Positions 21,615-30,037 of a stretch of DNA of 64,000 nucleotides are shown one piece after another. A model generated the notes under the pieces. It was given only the letters and a program-made list of their open reading frames with translations. It did not search any database and was not told where the DNA came from. The stretch is from an uncultured Paracoccaceae bacterium (GTDB lineage: Bacteria; Pseudomonadota; Alphaproteobacteria; Rhodobacterales; Rhodobacteraceae): the NCBI GenBank assembly GCA_947503765.1, contig CANNFA010000004.1, forward strand, positions 248,001-312,000, read 5' to 3'. Every line of letters starts with the position of its first letter. The stretch's first letter is position 1. Both the position numbers and the translations under genes were made by a program.

Positions 21615-22274
21615 TCAGGGAGCCCGCAGGGCACTCACGCTGTCGGCCGCAATCTCCACCCCGCCCTCCATCACCAGCATGGTCTCACCGTTTTCCAGCC
21701 GCGCCTCCCGAACCGTTCCATAGGTTTCGGCGTCACTGACCGAGATGAGGTCGCCATCCTTCCAGCTTTCGACCGAGAAGCTGTAAACGCCGTCCATCAC
21801 CGGATAGCCGCTGGCCGTGGCGCCATCCCATTCGATCAGGGTATCGGAGACCGGGATAGCAACTCTTTGAACCTCCAGCCCATTTGTGTCGCGCGCAACA
21901 AGGAACGCCTCGCCCGCATCGGCGGATGGGTCGGGCGCGACGGTTATCGGTGTTCCGTCGAAAAAGACGGGCGCGGGGGCCCGGGCCTGCTTTCCGATCC
22001 AGTCGGCGAATTCCGAAACGCCCGACATCCCGGTCTGCGATAGAATTCCCGCCAACAGGTCGTTGGTGCGCACCTGCTGCTCGACCCCGGAAAAGGTCGC
22101 CAATTGAACCGCGAAATCTTCGGATTGCACCGGGTTCAGCGGATCCTGGTTTTGCATCTGAACCGTCAGCATCCGCAGGAATGTCTGAAAATCCGAATCG
22201 ATAACCGACGCATCTCCTTGCTCGGGCGATTTTTGCGGAACGGCCGCAGCCGGATTTGTTGCCGCTATTTCCAT
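21615..22274 (-). CDS. flgD: Flagellar hook assembly protein FlgD
   Basis: 219 residues. The N-terminal hook-cap region shows 'DFQTFLRMLTVQMQNQDPLNP' and 'SEDFAVQLATFSGVEQQVRTNDLL', both typical of FlgD, which scaffolds hook polymerisation and is later discarded. The C-terminal part has 'YPVMDGVYSFSVESWKDGD', matching the FlgD Ig-like/Tudor domains. It is exported by the flagellar type III system, with no signal peptide as expected. It follows fliK by 15 bases, forming a fliK-flgD unit. The hook gene flgE is not nearby. Confidence 0.93.
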   Translation of the reverse strand: MEIAATNPAAAVPQKSPEQGDASVIDSDFQTFLRMLTVQMQNQDPLNPVQSEDFAVQLATFSGVEQQVRTNDLLAGILSQTGMSGVSEFADWIGKQARAPAPVFFDGTPITVAPDPSADAGEAFLVARDTNGLEVQRVAIPVSDTLIEWDGATASGYPVMDGVYSFSVESWKDGDLISVSDAETYGTVREARLENGETMLVMEGGVEIAADSVSALRAP

Positions 22275-22289
22275 GACGCTGCATCCTTT

Positions 22290-23963
22290 CTAGAGCCGAA
22301 TATCCACCCGGTCGGTCAGGGTGATCCGCACCGGTGTTCGGGCCGAATCGCCCTCGCTCGCAGTCTCGAGGTCCAGGCGCTCCTTAGGACCAGTGCCGAA
22401 GTCGCCAGATCGGTCGGACTGTTGGCCGTCACCCTGTCCGGCAAAGCTGAAATTCACTTCGCGATAACCGATTTGCCGGAATTCCTGCGCCAGGGTTTCC
22501 AGGTGACGCCGTATCAGGTCGGCGGTCTCACCGCGCTCTGCCAGCAACGTGACCGAAATCGCCCCATCGGATGCGGCAAGCGTCATACGGAGTTTGCCAA
22601 GCTCTTCCGGGTTCAGGGAGATTTCGACCGGACGATCCGGAACCATCCTCGCAGCCCCTGCGATTTGCAGCGCCACTTGCCGCGCCTGGGGTAGGTCGGG
22701 TCTGCTATGGTGGTTTGCGGGCGGAATGAACTTTTCATCCGGATAGCCCGCAGCACCGGAGACTCCTGCATGGTTCAGCTCGCCTTCGGACAGGAACAGC
22801 CCCGCGGCATTGCGACCTGCTCCGTCGGCGCCGCCCGGATCGGCGCCCGGCAAAGGCGATAGGTTTGTATCAGGCGCGCCCTGCGCCGCGATACCCGCCT
22901 GATTTTGGCCCGGCGCGGCCGTGGACGACTGTGCCGGGCCATTCTGGGTATCGCCATCAGCAGTGGCATTTTCTGCGGTGAGTCTCGGCGACATCCTGGC
23001 CGATACCGGCGCTGATTGTGCCGTCGTGCCGGCCGGTTCCCCGGCAATGGCGGATCTTGATGCGATGGCTGTCGCGGGTTCGGGAAAACCCCCGGTGGGC
23101 GGGCCAGACCCGGTGCGTGGTGGCGACGTGTCCGTGCCCGGTCGGACGGAGAAAGCCGGATCTGCAGGTGGCCGCGTTAGTCCGGCCGGCTCTGCCGAAA
23201 GCAATGTGTTCGACGGCGGACCGAAGACCGCATTGGCGGACCGGCCGCTGCTCTCGCCGCCGGGCCTGAAGAATGGGTCCGCCGCCGTTTGGGCGTTCCC
23301 CGCTGTCGGTTGTGCCGCCATCGGATCAGCGCCTTCAGAAACAATGTTCTCGAGATCGCTTGCGGCACTGGGCAGATCGAGGGCAGAAGGCGTGCGAATC
23401 CCTTTTCCCGACCCGGGGTTCGCCGTGTCGCACGTCCGGCCCGAAACGGTGCCAATGTCGGTCTGAATCGACGGGCTACCTACTGTGGGTCCAGCCGCAA
23501 TGCTGCCGAGCCCCCCAGGAAGCTGGTCGACCGTTTTTGCACCGGCCGAAACCGGAAACCCGATTTGAGCCAACCGTTCCACCGCCGGAGCCGCATGAAT
23601 CATGTGCGCAAGATCGCCTGGAGTGGCGGCCAAGAGGTTTCCTTCTTCACCGGTTCCGGGCGATTTATCGTGCGGTACGAACGTCCTCTCGTTGAGATCA
23701 GGGGGGGCGTTGGTGCCGGCCACGTCGCGGCGGGTCTCCCTTGCTTCCGCAGAAGGCATTGCGCTCGCCGGAGCGGGCGAAACTGAAAGCCCAGAGCGAG
23801 GTTCCGTCGGGTTTCTGCGGCCCGCTGGAAAACCTCCGGAATCCTTGGAATAGGCCAACAAAAAATTATCGGGTGAATCCGCAGTGCCGGTCCCGCACCG
23901 GCGCGGCGGCGCAAGATCGGCCGAACCGGATGAAGCGTGGCCGATGATCTGGGTCTGGTTCAT
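22290..23963 (-). CDS. fliK: Flagellar hook-length control protein FliK
   Basis: 557 residues. Residues ~1-410 are low-complexity, rich in Pro, Gly, Ala and Ser, as in FliK rulers. The C-terminal ~110 residues are the conserved switch domain, with 'EISLNPEELGKLRMTLAASDG' and 'LIRRHLETLAQEFRQIGY'. FliK measures the hook and tells FlhB to change export specificity. The ATG at 23963 (MNQTQIIG) has an AGGAAGG site 3-9 bases upstream; earlier in-frame codons are unlikely to be used. Divergent from the rod-binding flgJ gene. Confidence 0.9.
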   Translation of the reverse strand: MNQTQIIGHASSGSADLAPPRRCGTGTADSPDNFLLAYSKDSGGFPAGRRNPTEPRSGLSVSPAPASAMPSAEARETRRDVAGTNAPPDLNERTFVPHDKSPGTGEEGNLLAATPGDLAHMIHAAPAVERLAQIGFPVSAGAKTVDQLPGGLGSIAAGPTVGSPSIQTDIGTVSGRTCDTANPGSGKGIRTPSALDLPSAASDLENIVSEGADPMAAQPTAGNAQTAADPFFRPGGESSGRSANAVFGPPSNTLLSAEPAGLTRPPADPAFSVRPGTDTSPPRTGSGPPTGGFPEPATAIASRSAIAGEPAGTTAQSAPVSARMSPRLTAENATADGDTQNGPAQSSTAAPGQNQAGIAAQGAPDTNLSPLPGADPGGADGAGRNAAGLFLSEGELNHAGVSGAAGYPDEKFIPPANHHSRPDLPQARQVALQIAGAARMVPDRPVEISLNPEELGKLRMTLAASDGAISVTLLAERGETADLIRRHLETLAQEFRQIGYREVNFSFAGQGDGQQSDRSGDFGTGPKERLDLETASEGDSARTPVRITLTDRVDIRL

Positions 23964-24078
23964 GCCGCCTTCCTGACATTCCTTCGAATATCTCCCGGTT
24001 CTCACAGAAAATGATTACCGGATCTTTACTTGTGACCGGGCATAAACAGCGAAGTTGATCGAATTGAAGGTAATGGCA

Positions 24079-24369
24079 ATGCTGACATCCGCTGCCGCGT
24101 TCCGGCCAGATCCCATCACAAAACCCGCTCCGCATCAGGAGAAACTGCACGAAGCTTCGCGCGCGCTTGAGGCGTCGTTCCTGGCCGAAATGCTGAAATC
24201 AGCAGGTTTCGGAAAGGCGCGCGATACGTTCGGGGGTGGAACCGGCGAGGATCAGTTTTCGTCCTTCCTGGTGCGTGAATATGCGGACCGTATCGTGGAT
24301 AGCGGCGGGCTTGGCCTGGCCGAATCGCTCTTCGAGGCACTGAAGGAGCGGCAGAATGTCCCTGTTTGA
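24079..24369 (+). CDS. flgJ: FlgJ-type rod-binding protein (no muramidase domain)
   Basis: 96 residues equivalent to the N-terminal rod-binding half of enteric FlgJ: 'LHEASRALEASFLAEMLKSAGFG' and 'GGTGEDQFSSFLVREYADRIVDSGGLGLAESLFEAL' (read in pieces) follow the FlgJ_N pattern. It would cap the growing rod. The peptidoglycan-hydrolase half is absent; a separate lytic transglycosylase at 38556 may supply that activity. The ATG at 24079 has GAAGG about 8 bases before it. Its last 14 bases overlap the next gene. Confidence 0.88.
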   Translation: MLTSAAAFRPDPITKPAPHQEKLHEASRALEASFLAEMLKSAGFGKARDTFGGGTGEDQFSSFLVREYADRIVDSGGLGLAESLFEALKERQNVPV

Positions 24370-24709
24370 ACGCTGCCGCTCGGTGGATCTCATGGCCGAT
24401 CTTCTTGCGCGCGAACGAAACGCCATCTTGTCCGGGCAGTTCAGCGTTCTGGTGCGGCTTTTGACAGAAAAAGAGCGACTTGCGAAAAAATTGTCGAAAA
24501 GTGAGGTCGACCCCGCCGTATTGGGCGACCTGAAGACGATGGCGATGCGGAATGAAACCCTGCTTGGTGCCGCCCGATACGGGCTGGAGCGCGCCAAAGC
24601 CAGGATTGGCGCTCTTGGGACAGTCCGGCCCGATCTCCACACCTATGATGCATCCGGTTGCAGGACCTCGATCGGCAAGACAGCACGGCAGGAAGATCGG
24701 CGCCGGTGA
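24356..24709 (+). CDS. FlgN-like flagellar chaperone
   Basis: 117 residues, largely helical and charged. 'LMADLLARERNAILSGQFSVLVRLLTEKERLAKKL' resembles FlgN, the export chaperone for hook-filament junction proteins FlgK and FlgL. The C-terminal 20 residues are basic and disordered. The match is by pattern and position (directly after flgJ, before flagellin), not by a diagnostic motif. The start overlaps flgJ by 14 bases, indicating coupling. flgK and flgL are not in the window. Confidence 0.65.
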   Translation: MSLFERCRSVDLMADLLARERNAILSGQFSVLVRLLTEKERLAKKLSKSEVDPAVLGDLKTMAMRNETLLGAARYGLERAKARIGALGTVRPDLHTYDASGCRTSIGKTARQEDRRR

Positions 24710-24889
24710 CGCCGCTTGTGCTTACCCGCAATTAATATTGAACTTTACTAAAACCGCACGAATTCAACGTTTTTCGTTCACGTTCTCTTACCGTTTTTCC
24801 GCCAGGACTGGTGCCGCACCCAAGCGGTGGCGCAAGGATCGAAAGTTCCTCGCAATGGTCAGAACGACTTTGAATATCCCGTGAACGCA

Positions 24890-24930
24890 CGGGGTGTAAT
24901 CCCCGAAGGCGACGTCGGAAAACCGCGTCG
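24890..24930 (+). promoter_or_regulatory. Two tandem hairpins in the flagellin leader
   Basis: CGGGG/CCCCG close a 6-base loop at 24890-24905. CGACG-CGG/CCG-CGTCG close an AAAA loop at 24910-24930 with one bulged T. The second ends about 10 bases before the ribosome site of the flagellin ATG at 24952. In Caulobacter, FlbT acts on the flagellin leader mRNA; flbT is two genes downstream here, so a similar target is plausible. Confidence 0.55.
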
Positions 24931-24951
24931 TCCGAACGAAGGAACAGACAC

Positions 24952-26451
24952 ATGTCAAGCATTCTGACCAATAACAGCGCCATGGTCGCGCTTCAGACTC
25001 TTCGCGGCATCAACAAGAACCTGTCGGCCACGCAGAATGAAATCTCGACGGGCAAATCCGTCTCCAACGCCAAGGACAACGCGTCGATCTGGGCGATTTC
25101 CAAGGTCATGGAATCCGATGTCAAGGGCTTCAAGGGTATCTCCGAAAGCCTGTCGCTCGGGCAGTCCACGGTGGCCGTCGCACGGAACGCGTCGGAAACC
25201 GTGACCGACCTTCTGACGCAAATGAAGGGCAAGATCGTCTCCGCGCAGGAAAGCAATGTCGATCGCGAAAAGATCCAGACGGATATCCAGGCGCTTCGCG
25301 ATCAGATTTCCTCTGTCACGTCCGGCGCGCAGTTCAACGGGTTGAACCTGGTGCGCGGCACGGATGACGTGAACGTCCTGTCGTCTCTCGACCGCAATTC
25401 CGACGGGTCGGTGACGGCGGCCAACATCACCGTGTCGCGCCAGGATCTGTCGACCGATGCGGGCGTTTTCGGCACCGGTGCCACGCTTGCCGGGAACACC
25501 ACGGACAGCGCTGCAGCCGTTGTGAATACGGCGATCCAGTCGGATACGGTGATCGCCGGCACGATCGTGGCTGGCGAGCAGTTCAACATGCAGATCGGCG
25601 GCGAGACGATCAGCTACACCGCCGCTGCCGCGACAACCGGGGATGTCGCCGGCGGCCTGGTTGCCGCGATCAACGCCGCCGGAATCGACGATATCACCGC
25701 GACACTTAGCGGGTCGACCGTTGAAGTATTCTCGACCTCGGCATTCGATGACGTCGACATCGTGGCCAGCACCACGTCCACCGCGGGGACGTTCAACATC
25801 GACGCGGGCGGTGCGTCGGCCAATGCCACCGGCAGCATTGCCGCCCGGGCGGAAACGGTTGCCTTTTCCGCGTCCGCCGGGGTCAGCGAGGGCGACGGCT
25901 ATCGCGTGACGATCGGGTCGGCCAATTACGACTATGTGGCGGGCAAGGGCGAGACGTTCGAGGATGTCGCGCGCGGTCTGAAACTGGCGGTCGATGCGGC
26001 GGGGCTCAGCGACATTTCCACAAACGTTGTCCAGGACGACACGACCGGCGCTTGGTCGCTTCAGGTGGATAATGACGGCACCACGCTGGCCTTCTCCTCG
26101 ACGGGCGCCGCAGGCGGCACCGCAACGGGCGGGCTGTACGGCCTCGACAACATCGACGTGACGACCGATGAGGGGGCAGATGCGGCCCTGGCCAATGTCG
26201 AGACACTGATCCAGACCTCGATTGACGCGGCCGCCTCGTTCGGCTCGGACCAGGGGCGGATCGACACCCAGTCGGATTTCGTCTCCAACATGATGGACTC
26301 GTTGAAATCCGGTATCGGCTCGCTGGTCGACGCGGACATGGAGGAAGCGTCGGCGCGTCTCCAGGCCCTTCAGGTGCAGCAGCAGCTGGGCATCCAGTCG
26401 CTTTCGATCGCCAATCAGGCACCGCAATCGGTCCTGTCGCTCTTCCGGTAA
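24952..26451 (+). CDS. fliC: Flagellin
   Basis: 499 residues. The N-terminal D0/D1 region is typical ('SSILTNNSAMVALQTLRGINKNL' in pieces, 'LSTGKSVSNAKDNASIWAIS'-type), and so is the C-terminal D1/D0 ('DSLKSGIGSLVDADMEEASARL', ending 'QAPQSVLSLFR'). The middle ~210-400 is Ala/Thr/Ser/Gly-rich and appears to contain two copies of a unit like the flagellin IN motif (see findings). Cysteine is absent, as usual. It is exported by the flagellar system and polymerises into the filament. It is followed by a strong hairpin and then flaF-flbT. Confidence 0.96.
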   Translation: MSSILTNNSAMVALQTLRGINKNLSATQNEISTGKSVSNAKDNASIWAISKVMESDVKGFKGISESLSLGQSTVAVARNASETVTDLLTQMKGKIVSAQESNVDREKIQTDIQALRDQISSVTSGAQFNGLNLVRGTDDVNVLSSLDRNSDGSVTAANITVSRQDLSTDAGVFGTGATLAGNTTDSAAAVVNTAIQSDTVIAGTIVAGEQFNMQIGGETISYTAAAATTGDVAGGLVAAINAAGIDDITATLSGSTVEVFSTSAFDDVDIVASTTSTAGTFNIDAGGASANATGSIAARAETVAFSASAGVSEGDGYRVTIGSANYDYVAGKGETFEDVARGLKLAVDAAGLSDISTNVVQDDTTGAWSLQVDNDGTTLAFSSTGAAGGTATGGLYGLDNIDVTTDEGADAALANVETLIQTSIDAAASFGSDQGRIDTQSDFVSNMMDSLKSGIGSLVDADMEEASARLQALQVQQQLGIQSLSIANQAPQSVLSLFR

Positions 26452-26462
26452 GACAAGAGACG

Positions 26463-26489
26463 GGGCGCGCGCACGGGTTGCGCGCGCCC
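26463..26489 (+). terminator. Strong hairpin after flagellin
   Basis: GGGCGCGCGCA and TGCGCGCGCCC form a perfect 11-bp stem with a 5-base loop. It lies 12 bases after the flagellin stop and 52 before flaF. There is no U-tract, so it may protect the flagellin mRNA 3' end and partly terminate, lowering flaF-flbT expression. Confidence 0.65.
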
Positions 26490-26540
26490 TGAACAGCTTT
26501 GCCCGCACCCTGACTTCACCGCACTCCGGAAGGATCCGAC

Positions 26541-26921
26541 GTGAACGCAATGAACCTGGCGCAAACGGCCTATGCCAATTCCGCAGCCCCGACCCGCACC
26601 CGCCAAAGTACCGAATACGACGCCTTCGCGCGGATCACCCGCCGCATGAAGGACGCCGCCGCGAAAGGAAGGCCGGGCTTCAATGCACTGGCTGCCGCAT
26701 TGCACGAAAACCGTCGCCTCTGGACCCTGCTTGCCGGGGATGTCGCGGACAGCGCAAATTCGCTGCCGCAAACGCTGCGGGCGCAGATATTCTATCTTGC
26801 AGAATTCACTTTGCAGCATTCATCCAAGGTGCTCGACGGATCCGCCGATTCCGACGTGCTGATAGAGATCAACACCGCCATCATGCGCGGTCTGCGTCAA
26901 CAGGAGGCCGCGGGAACATGA
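26541..26921 (+). CDS. flaF: Flagellar biosynthesis regulator FlaF
   Basis: 126 residues. Matches FlaF, an alphaproteobacterial activator or chaperone of flagellin synthesis: 'AQTAYANSAAPTRTRQSTEYDAF' near the start and 'LWTLLAGDVADSANSLPQTLRAQIFYLAEF' (shown in part) in the middle. GTG at 26541 is favoured because GGAAGG stands 7 bases before it; the ATG at 26550 is the alternative. The stop overlaps the flbT ATG (ATGA). FlaF and FlbT work in opposition on flagellin. Confidence 0.93.
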   Translation: MNAMNLAQTAYANSAAPTRTRQSTEYDAFARITRRMKDAAAKGRPGFNALAAALHENRRLWTLLAGDVADSANSLPQTLRAQIFYLAEFTLQHSSKVLDGSADSDVLIEINTAIMRGLRQQEAAGT

Positions 26922-27322
26922 GCGGCCTTGTCCTGAAGCTCGGACCCAGGGAGCGGGTGCTGATCAACGGCGCGGTGATCGAGAACGGCGAGCGCCGGTC
27001 GCGTCTGTCGATCGTGACGCCGAACGCGAATATCCTTCGTCTTCGCGACGCGATCCACCCAGAGGAGGTGACGACCCCGGTTCGCCGCGTCTGCTACATC
27101 GCGCAGCTTGTCCTGTCGGGGGACGCCGACCCGGATGACGCCAAGATGCAGCTTCTGCGCGGGATCGAGCAGCTGAGCCAGGCCCTGCGGGACAGCGACA
27201 GCCGGACGCAACTGGCGGCGGCAACCGATGCCGTTGTCGGCGGACAGTACTACCAGGTACTCCGGGCATTGAGGATGCTTCTTCCGCGCGAGGAGCGGCT
27301 GCTGGCAGCCGGACAGCAATGA
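26918..27322 (+). CDS. flbT: Flagellum biosynthesis repressor FlbT
   Basis: 134 residues. 'LVLKLGPRERVLINGAVIENG' and 'LRLRDAIHPEEVTTPVRRVCYIAQLVLSGD' are characteristic. In Caulobacter FlbT destabilises flagellin mRNA through its 5' leader until assembly reaches the right stage. The ATGA overlap with flaF upstream and with the next gene downstream shows tight coupling. Cytoplasmic. Confidence 0.95.
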   Translation: MSGLVLKLGPRERVLINGAVIENGERRSRLSIVTPNANILRLRDAIHPEEVTTPVRRVCYIAQLVLSGDADPDDAKMQLLRGIEQLSQALRDSDSRTQLAAATDAVVGGQYYQVLRALRMLLPREERLLAAGQQ

Positions 27323-28146
27323 CCTACACGCCTGTCATACCGATGGGCGGCTATGCCGGCTGGGCGTTCCTGAGCCGAACGCGCGAGGCGCAACAGGCCG
27401 CTTTTGACAACTCCGGAAAAATCGCTCGGGATGTGGCGTACTTTACCGAGAATATCGGTAAGATCGAAACGGCCGGGCAGTTGATGGCCGACCGGCGATT
27501 GCTGGAGGTGGCGCTGGGTGCGTTCGGCCTCGATGAGGATATCGGCAACCGCTACTTCATTCAGAAGGTTCTGGAGGATGGTACTCTGGAGCCGGAGGCT
27601 CTGTCGAACCGGCTTTCGGACCGTCGGTATCACGACCTGGCAAAGGCGTTCGGCTTCGGCGATTTCTCGACGCCCCGAACGGTCATGTCGGATTTCGGCG
27701 CCGAGATCACGGAAGCGTTCAAGAACAAGCAGTTCGAAATGGCAGTTGGCGTTCAAAATCCGGACATGCGTCTTGCACTTGGTCTGGACGACGCGCTCGC
27801 TGCCATCGCGGCGAAGAAAACCACCGCCGACGGGCGCTGGTTCTCGGTGATGGGTCAAGCGCCCGTGCGCGCCGTTTTCGAGACCGCCCTTGGCGTTTCG
27901 TCGTCGGTCGGTGCCCTGGACCTGGACCGTCAAGTGACCATCTTTCGGGAACGGGCTGCGTCGCAGTTTGGCGGTGATGGTGATATTGCCCAATTCTCCG
28001 ACCCGGAAAAGCGCGCCGAATTGCGCCGCATGTTTCTTGTTCGCTCCGATGCTCAGGGCACTTCGCCGGACTTGTCGGGCGGCAGCGCGGCCCTGAGCCT
28101 GCTGCGTTCCTCTGGCCTGTCCGGTCCGCTTTCCGTTCTCTCCTAA
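27319..28146 (+). CDS. DUF1217-type flagellar-cluster protein
   Basis: 275 residues, no signal peptide or membrane helix. The pattern 'AGQLMADRRLLEVALGAFGLDEDI', 'NRYFIQKVLEDGTLEPEALSN' and 'LAKAFGFGDF' matches the DUF1217 family found in alphaproteobacterial flagellar clusters, often near flgF. The biochemical role is unknown. The start overlaps the flbT stop by four bases. It converges on fliI with only 3 bases between the stop codons. Confidence 0.8.
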   Translation: MTYTPVIPMGGYAGWAFLSRTREAQQAAFDNSGKIARDVAYFTENIGKIETAGQLMADRRLLEVALGAFGLDEDIGNRYFIQKVLEDGTLEPEALSNRLSDRRYHDLAKAFGFGDFSTPRTVMSDFGAEITEAFKNKQFEMAVGVQNPDMRLALGLDDALAAIAAKKTTADGRWFSVMGQAPVRAVFETALGVSSSVGALDLDRQVTIFRERAASQFGGDGDIAQFSDPEKRAELRRMFLVRSDAQGTSPDLSGGSAALSLLRSSGLSGPLSVLS

Positions 28147-28149
28147 CGG

Positions 28150-29556
28150 TCAGGTGAGCGGGGCTGTCCCGGCGTGTGCGTCTGTCTCGGATGCCGGCCG
28201 TGTGCCCGGCGCCCCGGTCGCGCGGGCATCCTTCCCCATTGCCAGCCCCAGGCATGTGCCCAGACGCACGAAACTGTCCTGTATTCCGTCCGCCGCGCCC
28301 TCTGCCAGAAACGCGTCGAGCGCAGGATAGACACGGATGCCGGCGTCGATTTCCGGGTCGGTTCCTTCAGAATACAGACCGGCCTGGATCATCATCTCGG
28401 ACCGGTCGTAGGTGCCAAGCCGGTGCCGCGCCTCGGCAATCAGAGCGTTTTCGGTATCGCTGGCCGCGAACGGCAGCGACCTTGAAACGGACCGAAGCAG
28501 GTCGATTGCCGGAAAGCGCCCGCGTTCCGCGATCCGCCGGTCAAGCACGACATGGCCATCCAGGACCCCGCGCAAGATGTCCGCAACCGGCTCTTCCATG
28601 TCCGATCCGGCCACCAGAACGCTGAACACCGCCGTAATGTCGCCGGTCATTTCGGTGCCGGTTCCCGCCCGCTCGCAAAGCGACGTGATCAGATGCGCCG
28701 TCGAGGGGGGATAGCCGCGAAGATTGCCTGTCTCTCCCGATGCCAGGGCGACCTCGCGGTGCGCATCGGCGAACCGGGTGACCGAATCGGCCAGGAACAG
28801 AACCTGGCGGCCCTTGTCGCGGAAATGCTCCGCGACGGCCATCGCCGTCCATGCGCATCTGCGCCGTACCATCGGCGAGGTGTCGGATGTCGCCGCGACG
28901 ACGACGGCACGGCGCATGCCAGCCGGGCCCAGGACCCGTTCGACGAAATCGCGCACCTCGCGCCCGCGCTCGCCGATCATGGCGATCACCACGATATCCG
29001 CCTGCAATCCCAGCGCCAGCCGGGCCAGAAGCGTCGACTTCCCGACGCCGGATCCGGCGAACAAGCCGATTCGCTGGCCCCGGACGATCGGCAGCAGAGT
29101 ATTGAACACGGCCATTCCGGTTTCGAGTCGCGGGCCAAGCGCGCGCCGTGCCGTCGGGTTGATCGGCTGCCCCCGCAACGGCTTCTTCGTGTCGCCGCGC
29201 AGCAGCGGGCCACCATCCAGCGAGCGACCGAACGGGTCGATGACCCGCCCGATCCAGCTTTCATGCGGCGCGATCGAATTCTGTCCGAGCAATGTGACAT
29301 GGTCGCCGACCTGCAATCCTTCGGCGCTGCCGTCGGGCAGGATCGTCACGGTCGTTTGCGACAATGTCAGAACCTCGCCCAGCATGGATGTCCCATGCCC
29401 TTCCGGAAATGCCACCAGGTCGCCCAGCGCCGCGCTGTCCGACATCCCGGTAACGGTGACGATCCCGCCGCCGAGCGTGCTGATCCGGCCAACGGGGCGC
29501 ACCGGCCTGATTGCGGCGATTTCCGACGTGAGCGCGTCCAGTCCGATTGCAGTCAT
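28150..29556 (-). CDS. fliI: Flagellum-specific ATPase FliI
   Basis: 468 residues. Walker A 'GLFAGSGVGKSTLLARLA', then 'VIAMIGERGREVRDFVERVLG' and the Walker B region 'QVLFLADSVTRFADAHREVALASGE' (in part) as in FliI/F1-beta proteins. It energises loading of flagellar substrates at the export gate. The ATG at 29556 (MTAIGLDALTSE) has an AGAGG site upstream; 31 further in-frame codons upstream overlap the flgB promoter and are rejected. It is divergent from flgB; FliH is encoded 17 kb away. Confidence 0.96.
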   Translation of the reverse strand: MTAIGLDALTSEIAAIRPVRPVGRISTLGGGIVTVTGMSDSAALGDLVAFPEGHGTSMLGEVLTLSQTTVTILPDGSAEGLQVGDHVTLLGQNSIAPHESWIGRVIDPFGRSLDGGPLLRGDTKKPLRGQPINPTARRALGPRLETGMAVFNTLLPIVRGQRIGLFAGSGVGKSTLLARLALGLQADIVVIAMIGERGREVRDFVERVLGPAGMRRAVVVAATSDTSPMVRRRCAWTAMAVAEHFRDKGRQVLFLADSVTRFADAHREVALASGETGNLRGYPPSTAHLITSLCERAGTGTEMTGDITAVFSVLVAGSDMEEPVADILRGVLDGHVVLDRRIAERGRFPAIDLLRSVSRSLPFAASDTENALIAEARHRLGTYDRSEMMIQAGLYSEGTDPEIDAGIRVYPALDAFLAEGAADGIQDSFVRLGTCLGLAMGKDARATGAPGTRPASETDAHAGTAPLT

Positions 29557-29602
29557 TTCGAATCCTCTTTCAATCCTGAAACGGTTTTTAAAGGAATCAG
29601 GG

Positions 29603-29617
29603 TTAAATCCGGGTTGA
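29603..29617. promoter_or_regulatory. Candidate CtrA-like box between fliI and flgB
   Basis: TTAA, seven bases, TTGA: one mismatch to TTAA-N7-TTAA. It lies in the only gap between the divergent fliI and flgB genes, 22 bases before the flgB start. Confidence 0.4.
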
Positions 29618-29638
29618 GTTTTCGAGGGAGAAGCCCCG

Positions 29639-30028
29639 ATGTTCGACAAGTTGGACGTTTTTCAGATGGCCCAAGCGCTGGCGCGGCATTCGAGCGCGCG
29701 GCAGGCCGGGATTGCCGGAAATGTCGCCAATGCCGACACGCCCGGTTACCGCGCCCGCGATGTGGCGCCCTTTTCGCAGGTTTATGAGCCGGGGCACGGC
29801 GCCGCACTTCGCGCCACCCGGGAGCAGCATCTGGGTGGCGGCGCGCCCGGGGCGATGGATCTGCGGGCGATTGACAGCGAGGGCCCCGGCTCGCCGAACG
29901 GCAACACCGTCTCTTTGGAGGCGGAGATGATGAAATCCGTCGAGGTTCAGCATCGGCACGAGACCGCGCTTTCGGTCTACGAGACGGCGCGGAACATCCT
30001 GCGCACCTCGCTTGGCCGCGGGCGATAG
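29639..30028 (+). CDS. flgB: Flagellar basal-body rod protein FlgB
   Basis: 129 residues, the usual size for this proximal rod subunit. The rod/hook N-terminal signature is 'GIAGNVANADTPGYRARDV', and the C-terminal helix is 'VEVQHRHETALSVYETARNIL'. It has a GAGGGAG ribosome site. It starts the rod operon flgB-flgC-fliE-fliQ-flgF-flgG-flgA-flgH-fliL2. Confidence 0.95.
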   Translation: MFDKLDVFQMAQALARHSSARQAGIAGNVANADTPGYRARDVAPFSQVYEPGHGAALRATREQHLGGGAPGAMDLRAIDSEGPGSPNGNTVSLEAEMMKSVEVQHRHETALSVYETARNILRTSLGRGR

Positions 30029-30037
30029 GGGGCGCAG

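Noticed and set aside
24014-24028. TTAC-N7-TTAC between fliK and flgJ as a CtrA box
   Set aside because: Two mismatches in the core tetramers; similar sequences are expected by chance in an A/T-rich gap.
29557-29649. 31-codon upstream extension of fliI
   Set aside because: It would run across the flgB start, and the ATG at 29556 has a good ribosome site and matches FliI N termini.
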